Assembly: GCA_028753945.1 (NCBI GenBank)
Contig: JAPNXP010000001.1
Span: forward strand, 16,978,501 to 17,042,500
Length of the DNA stretch: 64,000 nucleotides
Source: Hexactinellida sp. DTS-2022
Lineage: Eukaryota > Porifera > Hexactinellida
Reading direction: 5' to 3'
Shown: one piece after another, positions 12,901 to 24,445 of the stretch
How the letters are laid out: each line of letters starts with the position of its first letter
Numbering within the stretch: position 1 is the first letter of the stretch
Program-made: the position numbers and the translations under genes
The notes under the pieces: generated by a model
Seen by the model: the letters and a program-made list of their open reading frames with translations, nothing else
Database searches by the model: none
What the model was told of the DNA's origin: nothing

Positions 12901-15900
12901 TAAACTTGGTTACTGGGTTCTCAATATATAATTTGATGCATAAATTAAACAAAATCTCATTATTCAACATATTATTAAATTGTTTTGAAAATAACTGAGT
13001 GTAATGTAATATATCTTAGCTTCACATCCTCTAATATATATGTTGACAAAGTTACTTAAATTCCAAACACAATACCAAATAAATGCAAAATTTATATCTA
13101 CCTCATCTGTATGGTATTTTCTCATTGAGTAAATAGCCGATCTCCGTAGCAGAGAGGGAGCGTGTTTAGACTCAACAAAGCTCTTTAGAAGATTAAAGCT
13201 CTGTTCATGTGCTGCATTTCCTAATGAGTCTATTAGACTCGATTGTCTCATAAGCCCGATACTCTCGCTGGACAATCTACGTGGACTCATCGAACTATCT
13301 CGTTTGTATCTAAATTGTAATAATAAATTCTATATAGTATATTCCGACAAGTGATATCAAGCGCATTAACCTATCGTGGTCATGTGGCTGTATCATGTGA
13401 TGTAGTTTAGCTAGGATCCTATCAGATAGCAGAGGATCGGAACTCTTCAGAGAAGCACTCATGGAGCCAAGAGCTAATACAGCCATATTGGAGAGAGTAT
13501 CATTGTAGAGCTCCTCTGGAAAGGAACTGGTATTGAAAGCTAACTGATCCATCATGTCAATAGTAAAGAGAGATGGTATTTTTGTTGTCGCAAGGTGTGG
13601 TAAGATTGTAAAGGCCATTTCTCTCTCCACACAGCTAGCATTGAGTAAATTTACCAGGATGAACTGGCATGTGGCCCTATGACACATACCAAAAGCATTA
13701 ATCATAGATAGTACATGACTGTGTATGTGTATGAATGGACAAGATAAGTAGTCAGCTGATAGCAGAGTTATATCTTGCTCTCGCATCAGTTGTATAACGT
13801 TGACAATCTTCCTGATTGTCTTTACACACTCTGCTGTAGCACTTGGAAAGCAATTTTCTGTCAGTGATAAGTTTGAGTGTATCTGGCAATAGGAATTGAT
13901 ATTTAGTAATAATAGAAAAAATATTTTGTTAATGGAATACAATAAAACCTTAGTTATAAATTTAGTATTTTTAATTCGAGATATTTACATGAGTTTATTT
14001 TATTATTATTATAAATTAACCTGAGTTAGAGCAATCTTGTAACGTAACGGTTCACTTTCAACGAGCTGAGCTATAATACTATCCATAATGAGACCAGCAG
14101 GTTCTTGAATAGATTCAGGATTGAAGTTGGACATTGCAATGAGATTAACGTTTGAGAGGCTGTTTGCTTTGATAGGAGGAGGTTCTTCAATAGAGTATGA
14201 CTGAGTGGGAGATGAGTGTGATATAGTTGCCGTATCTTCCACCCGAACCAACTTAATGTGACCTAATTCAAATCTATATTTATTGTTGCATTATAGAAAA
14301 TTATTCAAACTTACCTGTTTCGCTATGGATCTGTACTTCTTTATTGTGTACATGATCTCTATTGGGATCTCTCTTTATCTTCTTGTAAGTAACAATATCA
14401 TCTTTTTCATTCACTTCATATCTATTTGAGAGGAAATAAGTGTTATATTATTAATAAAATATTTATCTCCAAATTATACCCTTTTTATATTACAAATTTG
14501 TCAAAAAATCGTGACACGGGGAACGGAAGTATGTAATTTTTCCTAGAAATTTCAGTTATGTAACGTTTTATTTTATATGTTGTACTATATTTAAATAAAG
14601 AGAACAAGGAAACGCTTGAGTTGATTCTAACCTTGCCGAATGAGTCCCCGAGTGGTCTACGTCAGGTATCCGATATGTCCACCCTCCGTGCTGCTTGTTA
14701 GTACCCTTATTCCTAATATAGTTGTGCAGTCTGATGGAGAATGAACTTGTTATTGCTTTCTTCAACTGCAGTATTTCTCTATCTTCGTTCTCGGAATAGA
14801 GCACGTTGCTATTGGAAATAGTTATTAACATTAATACAGTATACACAGTATAGTCAGTAGAACTTCGTTAGTACGAATACGGTTAATATGAATTTCCGGA
14901 TACGACGAACATATATTTACACAAAATCAGGTCCCTACAATGGCTATTCAATGGCAGGGCCGTAGCCACCAAAATCAAAGTGGTCAGGTTAATCTGACCA
15001 ACCTGACCGAGAGGTGCCATATTGGGAAAATTCATCAACCAAAAGTGGTCAGGTTGAAACATGATCAACCTGACCAGTGGCTACGGCCCTGAAAGGGTAT
15101 TACTCCGGTTAATACGTACTCCGGATAAGAGAAACAAATTTTTACCGAACGTTGGTGCTCGTATTAACGAGGTTCTACTGTACTCCTTTACTATTGAATA
15201 TAATATTAATTTAAACATAATTTTATACCTGTCTAGAGCCAACCGATTCCGATTATTTATTTTCCACGAGTATTCCTTCTTTTTAGCAATAATAATATAC
15301 ATATACGATATTTTGCTTGCTTATTCAACTAAGTAGCTAATTACAAACCTAATAAGTCCATCCTGTCGCTGGTAGAAAGAAAACCATTGAGAGAAATTCA
15401 GATTATGTTGCCGTATACTCTCATGGCCTTGTTCCTTTGCTTGTACACTTACAAGGCTTGGATTAGTGAGTATAACTTGTACCGAGGTACAATTTAAAAC
15501 TCCGAATATATCTTCTCGCATCAATATTCCTTCCTTTTCTGCGCACTGGCCTACTCGATAGCCGGACAGGAAGGCTCTTGCATTGAAATGAAACTTGTCC
15601 ACTTCTTTCAATGTTATCTGAGAAATTCAACTGAGTATATATGTACGTATGTAAGACTAGACTAGAATATGGTTAAGTACGTACACCAAACGACCTTAGA
15701 AATTATATGTATTATGTTATCCGGGAATCGTATTCAACGAAGAGTAGCCAGAATTTTGCTGATCCCTGGTCCATGGCATTATCGAGCTTGAGTACGCGAC
15801 TTATTGCAATTATTTGCTAAAGTTTCAATATTCCTTTGTAACCACTTTTTATGGGTGTTGGAAATATTGTACTATTGCCGACGAAGTTGAACCCAATGGG

Positions 15901-16159
15901 AAAGCGGGGACTCCCTGAAATAATTTAACCAAATTCGATCCTGGTAAATTTAGATTTCTAGACTACAGCTTAATCACCTATTAAAGCTCAATGTTGATTC
16001 AGGATGTATGTATGTATGTAGTTTTGGTATTACACTCACCTCTGCTGAGTAGAAGTACTCATACTGAGTTCCTAATGCAAAGGAATTTGGATGGAACGTA
16101 TTTATTGTCCTGAAAGCAAATCCAATAATAATTAATAACAATATATATTTAAGATCCAT
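1..16159 (-). CDS. Giant secreted LLTP-like multidomain protein, 15 exons, 3' end outside window
   Basis: I reconstructed exons on the minus strand from GT/AG sites and reading frame: 16040-16159, 15349-15617, 14632-14808, 14315-14421, 14021-14262, 13371-13882, 13102-13309, 7830-12756, 6604-6919, 6000-6172, 5137-5792, 3491-3641, 2619-3067, 1294-1903 and 1-1088 (open at the edge). Every junction is in phase, giving 3335 codons with no stop. The ATG at 16159 opens a hydrophobic signal peptide. Domain order: vitellogenin/MTP-type lipid-transport N-terminus (about residues 25-600), beta-rich region, degenerate M23/LECT2-like domain (~1015-1120), acidic linker, SAP-like motif (~1330-1360), cysteine-containing domains, PAN/apple (~1985-2042), then fibronectin-like domains with 'D-x-TPP' linkers to the end. 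Three poly-arginine furin-like sites suggest processing. The family (large lipid transfer proteins) carries lipid outside cells or in yolk; the C-terminal half looks like an adhesion or matrix module. The combined architecture is unfamiliar to me. Confidence is high for exon structure, moderate for function. Confidence 0.9.
2190..2364. mobile_element. pogo/Tigger-like MITE in intron 13
   Basis: The ends are CAGTGGATTCAGGTTAC and the inverted partner ending CCTGCACCTACTG, flanked by TA on both sides. At 175 bp it is non-autonomous with no coding capacity. Family placement rests on the CAGT termini and TA target. Confidence 0.75.
2397..2581. mobile_element. pogo/Tigger-like MITE in intron 13, 'CGACTCCGCTTAATAGAG' family
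   Basis: Its right end is GGAGTCGACTG; the left end is CATTCGACTCCGC (one change from CAGT). It is the same family as 3104-3289. The interior is near-palindromic, with 'ctattaa..gga' blocks repeated. Confidence 0.75.
3104..3289. mobile_element. pogo/Tigger-like MITE in intron 12
   Basis: The ends CAGTCGACTCCGCTTAATAG and its inverted partner are near perfect and flanked by TA. It is a second copy of the 2397-2581 family, less than 1 kb away. Confidence 0.8.
3931..4439. mobile_element. hAT-type MITE with perfect 8-bp target duplication (intron 11)
   Basis: Inverted ends CAGAGTAACCGCGTACG / CGTACGCGGTTACTCTG. The flanks ACCGCGAG at 3923-3930 and 4440-4447 are identical, giving an 8-bp target-site duplication as made by hAT transposases. 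The subterminal regions are dense in GTACGGTACG-type palindromes. No ORF of its own. Confidence 0.88.
4586..5102. mobile_element. hAT-type MITE 'TAGGGCTGAAACGAA' (intron 11)
   Basis: Inverted ends TAGGGCTGAAACGAA / TTCGTTTCAGCCCTA with flanks ATATATTG and GTATATTG (7 of 8 match). A second copy is at 46294-46834. A smaller CAGT-type MITE is nested inside at 4828-5005. Confidence 0.82.
4828..5005. mobile_element. Nested CAGT-type MITE with internal 'gggttttttt' repeats
   Basis: The ends CAGTCGAAATCG / CGATTTCGACTG are flanked by TA and sit inside the 4586-5102 element. The interior repeats a ~65-bp block with gggtttttttgc and cctccttttgtcgtgca, partly duplicated in tandem. Confidence 0.75.
6932..7432. 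mobile_element. TIR element filled with GTCGATTTTACAAAATCAAC palindromes (intron 8)
   Basis: Terminal inverted repeats TATGTTATGTTGATTTTG / CATAACATA-type. The interior holds many short palindromes related to TGTCGATTTTACAAAATC. It shares a unique core ('ctttggctatattactcgg' and 'ttcagaattcgcttcatcc') with 17355-17858. Its end lies 11 bp from the exon 9 acceptor at 6920-6921. Confidence 0.8.
7460..7544. mobile_element. 85-bp CAGT-type palindromic MITE (intron 8)
   Basis: Ends CAGTGGAGTTCGTTTAATAG / AAACTCCACTG, TA on both sides. The family recurs at 36097-36197 and as fragments near 29190-29275 and 32466-32516. Confidence 0.75.
7830..12756 (-). CDS. Exon 8 (4.9 kb): central region with M23-like, SAP-like and PAN/apple domains
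   Basis: A single 4927-bp exon, far longer than its neighbours; splice acceptor at 12757-12758, donor GTGAGT from 7829. It covers residues about 546-2187. The ATG at 12657 is internal. Contents in order: S-R-R-R-I-R-R furin-like site (~600); beta-rich region and long amphipathic helices; a Cys-rich start then I-A-P-V-T-G-L-Y and N-S-G-T-K-I-G-K-V, which match the M23/LECT2 fold, but the final HxH is I-H-L-T, so zinc binding is probably lost; Lys/Arg-rich linker with C-K-T-C; acidic run D-D-N-G-D-D-D-G-D-D; SAP-like V-K-N-A-L-K-L-R-G; T-S-R-R-R-R-Q and S-P-S-R-R-R-R-A-L furin-like sites (~1506, ~1800); PAN/apple C-I-A-E-C-A-T-F-P-D-D-C-Y-S-F-N. Two fibronectin-like domains flank the PAN domain. 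Confidence 0.9.
13102..16159 (-). CDS. Exons 1-7: signal peptide and vitellogenin/MTP-type lipid-transport domain
   Basis: Exon 1 encodes a signal peptide followed by a Tyr-rich stretch, G-T-Q-Y-E-Y-F-Y-S, typical of the first strand of vitellogenin_N. Exons 2-3 give Q-D-G-L-I-S-N-V-L-Y-S then E-N-E-D and L-K-K-A-I, the conserved 'G-x-I / N-L-K-R-G-I' block of the family. Exons 6-7 are helical, with M-I-N-A-F-G-M-C-H-R-A-T and repeated Leu-rich helices that match the superhelical part of MTP, apoB and vitellogenin. Exon 8 begins with D-E-E-E-V-V-R-H-E-A, which continues the helical repeat. Split codons: AG/C at exon 2-3, AG/A at 3-4, G/GT at 4-5, AG/A at 6-7. The domain is normally about 600 residues; here it ends near residue 600 at a poly-arginine site. 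In known members this part binds lipid and chaperones assembly. Confidence 0.88.
14855..15180. mobile_element. CAGT-type MITE in intron 2, carrying a nested element
   Basis: Ends CAGTAGAACTTCGTTAGTAC / inverted GAGGTTCTACTG. The interior has 'ggttaatacg' blocks in both orientations. It is interrupted by the element at 14955-15091. Confidence 0.75.
14955..15091. mobile_element. hAT-like short element nested in 14855-15180
   Basis: Inverted ends CAGGGCCGTAGCCAC / GTGGCTACGGCCCTG are near perfect. The interior repeats 'gtggtcaggtt' and 'aacctgacca' in both orientations. I could not find a matching 8-bp flank, so class is inferred from the termini only. Confidence 0.65.
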
Positions 16160-17354
16160 TGTAGATAGTTGGGTATTGAAGAGTCCTCACCAATTAAAGC
16201 CTGTTATTCTAAAAGTAAACTATGAGATTATTAATTTATTAAAAAATGTTATTAAATTATATGGCATTAGAAATCGCACTTTTATGGCGAACTCATTTTT
16301 ACTGTACCCTGTGTTCGCACTAAGTAGGTTCTACCGTAGTTTAGATTGTTTTCATTCAGGTTTGAAGAACAAAATAGAGCAGCATCTATATAAATTAATT
16401 TACAATTGTAATAATCAAACATGTTATTCTTAAGGATCGTACACAAGAGATGGGATTGAAGGGCTCAATTGTAAATTGTTGCAGATTAGTAGGGCTTTTG
16501 TAGAGTCATGATTGAGGGAGATTTTTGCGACAATTTGCACCATGATTGAAATGGATTAATTAATTTAATTTCTCTCAACAAACTATTAGTTTGGTAATGA
16601 GCCTCCCAATCCTACCGAAGCGTAAGCAAATGTCTTAATTTAAAACTTTAAATTCTTAATAATACAAAGATTAACTGACCAATATATTGTCTATCAAAAT
16701 AAATATATAAAATTATTATACTAAATCTGTTTGATTTCTAGTTATATAAGAATTTACCGAATTCACAAATAAATTGAAGGTTTATCAACTTATAGAGAAA
16801 AGAATAATTCAATGAACTGGGCGCTGTGTTCATAGAGCGAATCTAAATTTTCGATTTATTTAAATAGTTAATTGTATTCCCAATTCATGGTTGAATTGCT
16901 AGATTTAAAAGTAGCACATAAGCAACTAAATCCGTCAAGATATGTACATATAACAGGGCTTCATCCAGGCGTGCGCGTAATTTTTAAAAGAAACTTTTAT
17001 AGGCGCGCGAAAATCGAGAGATCCTCCCACAGAAGTAATACAAATTGAGTATTTTAGGCGCCCTGTGTGTGTCTAAATCTAGGCGCACAGTAAATTTTTC
17101 CTGGATGAAAGCCTGATGTATATAGCCATTAAATATTTGGATTCGTATTGAGATTGATTCAGTTCAACTCGGATAAGTCACCAACGTTGATAAGTAGATT
17201 CAAGCTAATAAATAATCAGAAAAACAGAATTATGAATTTTAGGTGGTATTTAAATACGTATACCTGTACTATGTATTATATTCTTGGCATTAATTATTCC
17301 CAATTTCCAATCCTTAAAAAAAGTTTTTTAATAATGCCATTTAATACATTTATG
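16160..17354. other. Gene-less upstream region of the giant gene
   Basis: No convincing coding signal on either strand and no TATA box next to the ATG at 16159. It contains one short hAT-like element (16954-17115). A 136-codon open frame at 17148-17558 runs into the next MITE and has no codon or domain support. The promoter of the giant gene is probably in 16160-16500. Confidence 0.5.
16954..17115. mobile_element. Short hAT-like MITE
   Basis: Inverted ends CAGGGCTTCATCCAGG and CCTGGATGAAAGCCTG differ by one base. The interior has mirrored 'aggcgcgc' and 'taggcgc' segments. No clear target duplication. Confidence 0.6.
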
Positions 17355-17858
17355 TATATGTTATGTCGATTTTGTCAAATGTTAATTTTACAAATCAACA
17401 TGTCGATTTTACAAAATCAACATGAATCAACGGAACTACTAAAACAAGTGTCCGACTTTGGCTATATTACTCGGATAAGCCTAGGTTTTATTGCATTTTG
17501 TTCAGAATTCGCTTCATCCAAGTATATACCTTGTATGAAGTATTTTTTACTAAAATGAATTTTTTTACTAGAATGAAAAAATATTCCATGGTGATTTTGC
17601 AAAATCAACGAATAAAATATGTCGATTTTGTAAAATCAACATTCTGAAATGTCGATTTTACAAAATCAACTAGTTACAAATGTTGATTTTATAAAATCGA
17701 CATTCTGAAATGTCCATTTACAAAATCAATTAATTAAAAATGTCGATTTTATAAAATCAACAAATTAAACTTAAGTTTGTATGTTGATTTTACAAAATCG
17801 ACATTTTGGATGTTGATTTTGTAAAATCGACTATTTGACAAAATCGACATAACATATA
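17355..17858. mobile_element. TIR element filled with TGTCGATTTTACAAAATC palindromes, second copy
   Basis: Inverted ends TATATGTTATGTCGATTTTG and its complement are identical over at least 24 bp. The core shared with 6932-7432 is followed by about eight tandem palindromes of the GTCGATTTTRYAAAATCRAC type. Palindrome number differs between the two copies, so the internal array has expanded or contracted. Confidence 0.82.
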
Positions 17859-18349
17859 TATAATAGTTTAATAAGCCAAGAATACATGATACAACTTTGT
17901 TCCCTCGTGTGAGTTGATTTTTTATGCAACTCGCACTGTGTGTTGAGTTTTCATGCAACTTTGTTAAATGAAACCTGTTGCATTGAATTTAAGGTAAGAA
18001 AGCAACAATTTGCATAGTTTTGTTTTTAATTTGTTTGTTTGTATAAATATTTTATTTGTTGTAACTTTGATAAAATACCAAAAGTAATTCAAAATACTAG
18101 TACAAATAATATTTCTAACTTATGGGATATCAGGAAATTCATCTTTTAGATGGATTTTTGAAAACAAAGTCAATTATCTATTTAAAATTAATTAATCAAG
18201 AGACATCAATCCATATCATAAATGAAAAATAAAATTACTTACCTTGCTTGTGAATTTTGTGCCTTGATAATGCTGGATCAATTAGAAACACAATATGTTA
18301 GATAAATGTCCTATACTCCATCTAACGCTTCTCTAGTACCCTCAGTCAT

Positions 18350-19440
18350 TAAAGAACAATCCGCCACAAACTTAGTTAGATAGCAGCAGTGTTGAGTATT
18401 TAGGAAATCTGTGGTTAATTTTCGAGTCGGGGACTCGCTAAAGATAGCTTTAGCGTACGTGAGGCATTTTCTATGCTGGTACAAAATATCTACTCAAATG
18501 CTTCTGTGTATAGTTAGGCTCCATACACCCACACCCGCTCTTGGCAATCACTGTATAGCGATGATAGCAACAATGTAGATAAATCCAAAGAGTTAGCATA
18601 CCTTATTATAGGAAATTAACGCGCCATGAAATTAACGCGAATTTCTCCAAATCGCGTTAATTTCCTTAGCGTCAATTTCATGGAGCGTTAATTTCCATGA
18701 CCTTAATTTCCTGCTACGTATTTAGCAAAAGTATAATGGATGACAAACTTCCGAGCTACATATTTTCAGATGTGCAACTAGTTTGAAAGGATATACCAGC
18801 ATGTCTATCAAGTAGATTGGAAGCCTATTTGGGCACAATAATAGTATTCAATCAGGGGATTAATAATCCTGAAATTTTTTTATAAAATTTATTCGCATTA
18901 ATTTATGTATTTGAAAATGTTCAGCTCCAATTCGCGTTAATTTCATGGAGCGTTTATTTCCTTCGCGTTAATTTCATATACTAAGGTAGTTCAGAATATT
19001 TGAATGTTAAAGGATTTAAACTAAAATAACTATAATCCTTTCCACATGTATTTAGTTTGAACAGCGTGGATGATATCAGTATACCAGTATGGATAACATT
19101 ATGATGGTATGTATCTATGGTATCCAGTAATTAAGGGCTTGTGGGCACTTGTACTCTTGTGGGAATACATTTCTTCCATCTTGGAGAATATTCTATAAGA
19201 GATAGAATGGGATGGTTAGATAATCACCAATAAAAAAGTTTTCGATATTTAAATAATAGATGTGTCACTTATGAAAATTAATTAGCCAAGATACACATTA
19301 GATATGCTAAAAAGTTATCTCACGAAAAATTCTCGGAAATTAGACACCCCACGGTACGACCTTTTACCCTTTTGTATGTAGAACAAAAAAGATGACCTGT
19401 CACACATGTAAACATCCCCCGTCCCCTTCTTGCAAGCGTA
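18350..19440 (+). repeat. Segmental duplication, copy 1 (partner 56082-57078)
   Basis: Shared blocks in the same order and orientation: 'ccgccacaaacttagtta', 'cgagtcggggactcgc', 'agctttagcgtacgtgagg', 'ttaagggcttgtgg' and 'gtatgtagaacaaaaaagat'. No coding capacity. This copy carries a MITE at 18601-18986 that its partner lacks. Confidence 0.85.
18601..18986. mobile_element. TA-target MITE, 'CCTTATTATAGGAAATTAAC' family
   Basis: The left end CCTTATTATAGG and a right end in CTAAGG are flanked by TA. The interior repeats 'gcgttaatttc' in both orientations. A second copy is at 51429-51855. The empty site is seen in the paralogous segment near 56448. Confidence 0.85.
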
Positions 19441-21485
19441 ACGGCTCCTGACAAAGACGAAAACAAAAACGGGTGCTACATTAGCAATGACAAAAACGGC
19501 TCCTGTACATCATAAGGTGAATAAAAGTTTATCCACGGGGAGTTGAGTTAAGTCAATAAATTTATTATCTAATTATTATTAATTTAATCCATTGTATAGT
19601 AATACTACAATTAAATAGAAGCCAGCTGGAATTTATAAGTTAAATCAATATAATTATCGCAAGTTGAAACAATAGAATAAGATTTAACAAGTTAAGTCAA
19701 TAAAATTATTACAAGTTGAAACAATAGAATTAGATTTAACAGTTTACTGAAATTGAAGTGTGAGTAAACAAAGGAAATTTGCTAATCAATTGTGGCACAA
19801 ACTAAGCCCAATTTTAAAATTCGTCCACTGTGAAAAGGTGAAAAATTTAATTCTCTATCCAAATATGTAAATTTTATCAAGCTCACTATTTATTATTTAA
19901 TGTCATGAGGTATAATTAGATTAAATAGGTGTTAAGAAAATTTGAACGGAAATCGTAGCCCCAGGTGAAATTAGACGGTCACTCCGCACCTACATGCCAA
20001 GATTTAGCCCTTAATGTATAAAAGTGAGGGCAGGGTACCGTCTACGGAGAAATAATAATAATAAAAATCCAAAATTGCAGCTGTGCCGACGCATGTTCCT
20101 TTGGTGACACTATATTTTGGTGGTGGTTTATTGATAGTGCCTCCAATGGAACATGCTGTCGGCACAGGCTGCAATTTTTGATTTTTTTTCGCCATGTCAT
20201 CATCACTATGAAGGTGTTAAACTATTTCAGAAAAGTGATTCAAAAGGCAACGACCCTTAGTGAGTTGGAAGTTTCGTTTTAGCTCACTTCATTTGAGAGA
20301 TATTCAAGTTTCAGTAGAATGTAATATGTGCTGAGTCAGCATTTTTTAGGTGCCGTTTGGGTATTCACCCAACTCCTACCAACCCATGCGAATTATTTAA
20401 TTCACAAAATTGTAAAAATACATTTTTTTGACGATGTCATAATCACCTCAAGGTGTCAAGACCCACTTGTATAGGTGGTACCTGGCATAAGGACCAATTG
20501 ATAAATTGAAAGTTTGTTTCTATCTTGTATCATCTCTGAGATTAATGAAATTTAGCTAATTAGTATAAATATTTAATTAATTTATCAATTATTTAACACC
20601 ATTATTATATACAGCAAAATAAATTAAGTTCAATTATTTGCAATTATTATTAAGTTAAATTGAATTTCACTATAATATTTGAATTCCACGCACTCGATAA
20701 CCCCAATAATCCAATTGGAACCGTCTATAAGTTAAATACAAAAGGAATTAATTATAAATAATTACGTCAGTACATTAATTGTGCAAGAATATTCTCGCCG
20801 AAATAAATATAATCACTTAATCTGTCGTTGTTGTGGTATGTAAAATTTTAACGGTTCTATCATAAACCATCTTGAGTTTAATGCCATTCATTCATTACTT
20901 ATTGATAATAAATTAAATTATTAGTTATTTATTTTAGCAATGTTATCCACGGTGATTTGAGTTTAGTCAACAAATTCCTTATATCATTATATTTTATTTA
21001 ATCCATTGTATAGTAATACTACAATTAAATAGAAGCCAGCTGGAATTTATAAGTTGAATCAATGTATTTATCTCAAGTTGAAACAATAGAGTAAGATTTA
21101 ACAAGTTAAATCAATATAATTATTACAAGTTGAAACAATAGAATTAGATTTAACACTTTTACTGAAATTGAAGTGTGAGTAAACAAAGAAATTTCAAATC
21201 CCATTTATGGCAGAAATTAAACATATTTTTTAAAATATTCTTGTCCCATCAGACGCAGAATTTTATGGTGAATCCAAATGTGAAATAAAATTTGGGGGTT
21301 TAGTAAAACATATTTTGAGTTATGGACCAAACAAATTTTGAAAGGTGTTAAAGATGTGTCAAAAATTTGTCAATAAAAAATTGTAACCCCAGGTGCAAAT
21401 CAGACGTCGACTCCGAACCAACATTCCAAGTTTTAGCCCTCTATGTATATAGGTGTGGCCAGGGCACCTGCTACGGAGAAATAAA

Positions 21486-23510
21486 AAATCCAAAATTGCA
21501 GCTGTGCCGACGCATGTTCCTTTTGTGGCACTATATTTTGGTGGTGGTTTATTGATAGTGCCTCCAAAGGGACATGGTGTCGGCACAGCTGCAATTTGGG
21601 ATTTTTTTCGCCATGTCATGAACGCCTCATAGTGTTTTAACAAGTTGTATGGGACAAAGGAACGATTGTTGATTTTAAATTATTTCTATCTTGAACCATC
21701 TTGAGTTTAATGCCATTCATTCATTATGTAGAGATAATAAATTATATAAATAGTTAATAATTTTAGCAATGTTATCCACTGTAGTTGAGTTAAGTAAACA
21801 AATTCCCAAATTCATTTAATTTGCTTTAATCCATTGAATATTAATATACTGTTAAAAATTGGAAATCAGCATACTTGTTTACTTAGAATGACAAAAGGGA
21901 TAAAGTTTATATTCCCATTATAACCCCTATCACTCTAATACAATTCGGGCACCAAACACGCACACAGACGAATAGTCATTTAATAGATATTCCATTTCAT
22001 TAATCCATTGTTTGTACATCAGTCATCGTTTTAAATTGAAATCAGCATTCGCTTACTTTGAATGACATATGGGATTAAGTTTATATTTCCATTATAAATG
22101 CGTTATAACCCCCCCCCCCCCCTTACACTTTAATACATTTCGGGCACCAAGCACACACACATAGACAAATATATATACAAATAGATATTCCATCTCATTA
22201 ATCCATTGTTTGAATATAAGAAATCGTTCTGAAATTGAATAACTGTTGAGTGAAATTGAATTTTCATATAGGAGAAAACTTTAATACAACTATGTATTAG
22301 AAATCGATTTATATAGTAGCAGCTATTGAATCAAATTGAATTATTCATATAAATAGAATAATTTATTGTAACTATGATATCAGAAATTGATTTGTATAGT
22401 AATAGCTATTGAATGTAAATTAATTATTCATATATACTAGAATTTGTATTGTAATTATGATATCAACAATAACTTGAATCGAAAAAATCCAAAATTGCAG
22501 CCTGTGCCGACGCATGTTCCTTTGGTGGCACTATATTTTGGTGGTGGTCTATTGATAGTGCCTCCAATGGAACATTCTGTCGCACAGCTGCAATTTTGGA
22601 TTTTTTTTTCACCATGTCATGAACGCCTCATGGTGTTGAGACTCATTTAACAAGTTGTTACGGGACAAAGGAACGATTGTTGAATTTGAAGTGTATTTCT
22701 ATCTAGAACCATCTTGAGTTTAATGCTATTCATTCATTATGTATTGATAATAAATTATATTATTTAGTTAATTATTTTAGCAATGTTATCCACTGTGAGT
22801 TGAGTTAAGTAAATAAATTCCCAATTTAATTTAATTTGCTTTAATCCATTGAATATTAATACACTGTTAAAAATTGGAAATCAGCATACTTGTTTACTTC
22901 GAATACAAAAGGGATTAAGTTTATATTCCCATTATAACCCCCTATCACTCTAATACAATTCGGGCACCAAACACGCACACAGTCGAATACTCATTTAATA
23001 GATATTCAATTTCATTAATCCATTGTTTGTATATCAGTCATCTTTTTAAAATTGAAATCAGCATACTCGCTTACTTTGAATGACATATGGGATTAAGTTT
23101 ATATTTCCATTATAAATGCGTTATAAACCCCCCCTTACACTCTGATAAATTTCGGGCACCAAGCACACACATAGAAAAATATTTATACAAATAGATATTC
23201 CATCTCATTAATCCATTGTTTGAATATCAGAAATCGTTCTGAAATTGAATAATTGTTGAGTGAAAATGAATTTTCATATAGGAGAAAACTTCAATACAAC
23301 TAGTATTAGAAATCGATTTATATAGTAGCAGCTATTGAATCAAATTGAATTATTCATTTACAATATAATAACTTATTGTAACTTTGATATCAGAAATAGA
23401 TTTGTATAGTAATAGCTATTGAATGTAAATTAGTTATTCATATATACTAGAATTCTTTATTGTGATTATAATATCAACAATAACTTGAATCGAAATAACA
23501 CTGAATCTAA
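21486..23510 (+). repeat. Tandem duplication, period about 1.0 kb, two units
   Basis: Unit 1 (21486-22485) and unit 2 (22486-23510) align throughout: palindromic element, 'gggacaaaggaacgattgttg', 'ttaatccattgaatattaat', 'ttcgggcaccaa', and 'gaaatcgatttatatagtag'. They differ by small indels and by a poly-C run at 22110-22122 that is shorter in unit 2. Open frames within are not conserved. Confidence 0.85.
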
Positions 23511-24445
23511 TTGAATTATTCATAAATATTAAATAGTAGTTATTCATCGAAACCACGAAATAATTGCATAATTGAATATTAATGAATTTACGATTTTAGA
23601 AAGTTAAGGGTGAATTGTGGCAACTTTGAGCCTAATTCTCAGGAAAATGAGGACGGATTAAAAAGATCGTGAAGAGCTATCAGTTGCAAAATACTTTTCT
23701 GATACTAATGATTCTAAAAATTTTCTTGTTATTGCATTTATTTTCTTGTGGGACAAAAAAAGCTAAAAGTCCCGTTAAAAATTTTCTCAAGTCGAAATTG
23801 AAAAATCAGGCCACGAAGTGCACATTAATCAACAACCAGACACCTATTCTGAAAATCTCAGAGCTCTAGCACTTATGGTTTAGCCTGGGGAGGCGACACG
23901 GAGAAAACAAAAAAAAAACATCCAAGGCACTAAGACCAATACTGGGCCACTATACTATAGTATAGTCGGCACAGTAATAACACTGAATCTAATTGAATTA
24001 TTCATAAATAGTAGATCTTCATCGAAACCACGAAACGATTGCATAATTGAATATTAATGATTTTACGATTTTAGAAAGTTAAGGGTGAATTGTGGCAACT
24101 TTGAGCCTAATTATCGGGAAAATGAGGACGGATTTGACAAATCGTGAAGAGCTATAAGTTCCAAAATACTTTTCTGAAGCTATTGATTTAAAAAAAAAAT
24201 TAGTTATTTCTTTCGTTTTCCTATGGGACAAAAAAAGCTAAAAGTCCCGTTAAAAATTTTCCCAAGTCGAAATTGAAAAATCAGGCCACGAAGTGCACAT
24301 TAATCAACAACCAGACACCTATCCTGAAAATCTCAGAGCTCTAGCACTTATGGTTTAGCCTGGGGAGGCGACACGGAGAAAAAAAAAAAAAAACCAAAGC
24401 ACTAAGACCAATACTGGGCCACTATACTATAGTATAGTCGGCACA
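23496..24445 (+). repeat. Tandem duplication, period 480 bp, two units with 18-bp perfect palindromes
   Basis: Both units (from 23496 and from 23976) begin AATAACACTGAATCTAATTG and end at a GGCC/ACTATACTATAGTATAGT/CGGCAC motif. ACTATACTATAGTATAGT is a perfect 18-bp palindrome, present near 23949, 24421 and 24489, with a related form near 51193. Confidence 0.85.

Noticed and set aside
17148..17558. 136-codon plus-strand ORF
   Set aside because: It runs into the palindrome-filled MITE, with no domain, signal peptide or splice support.
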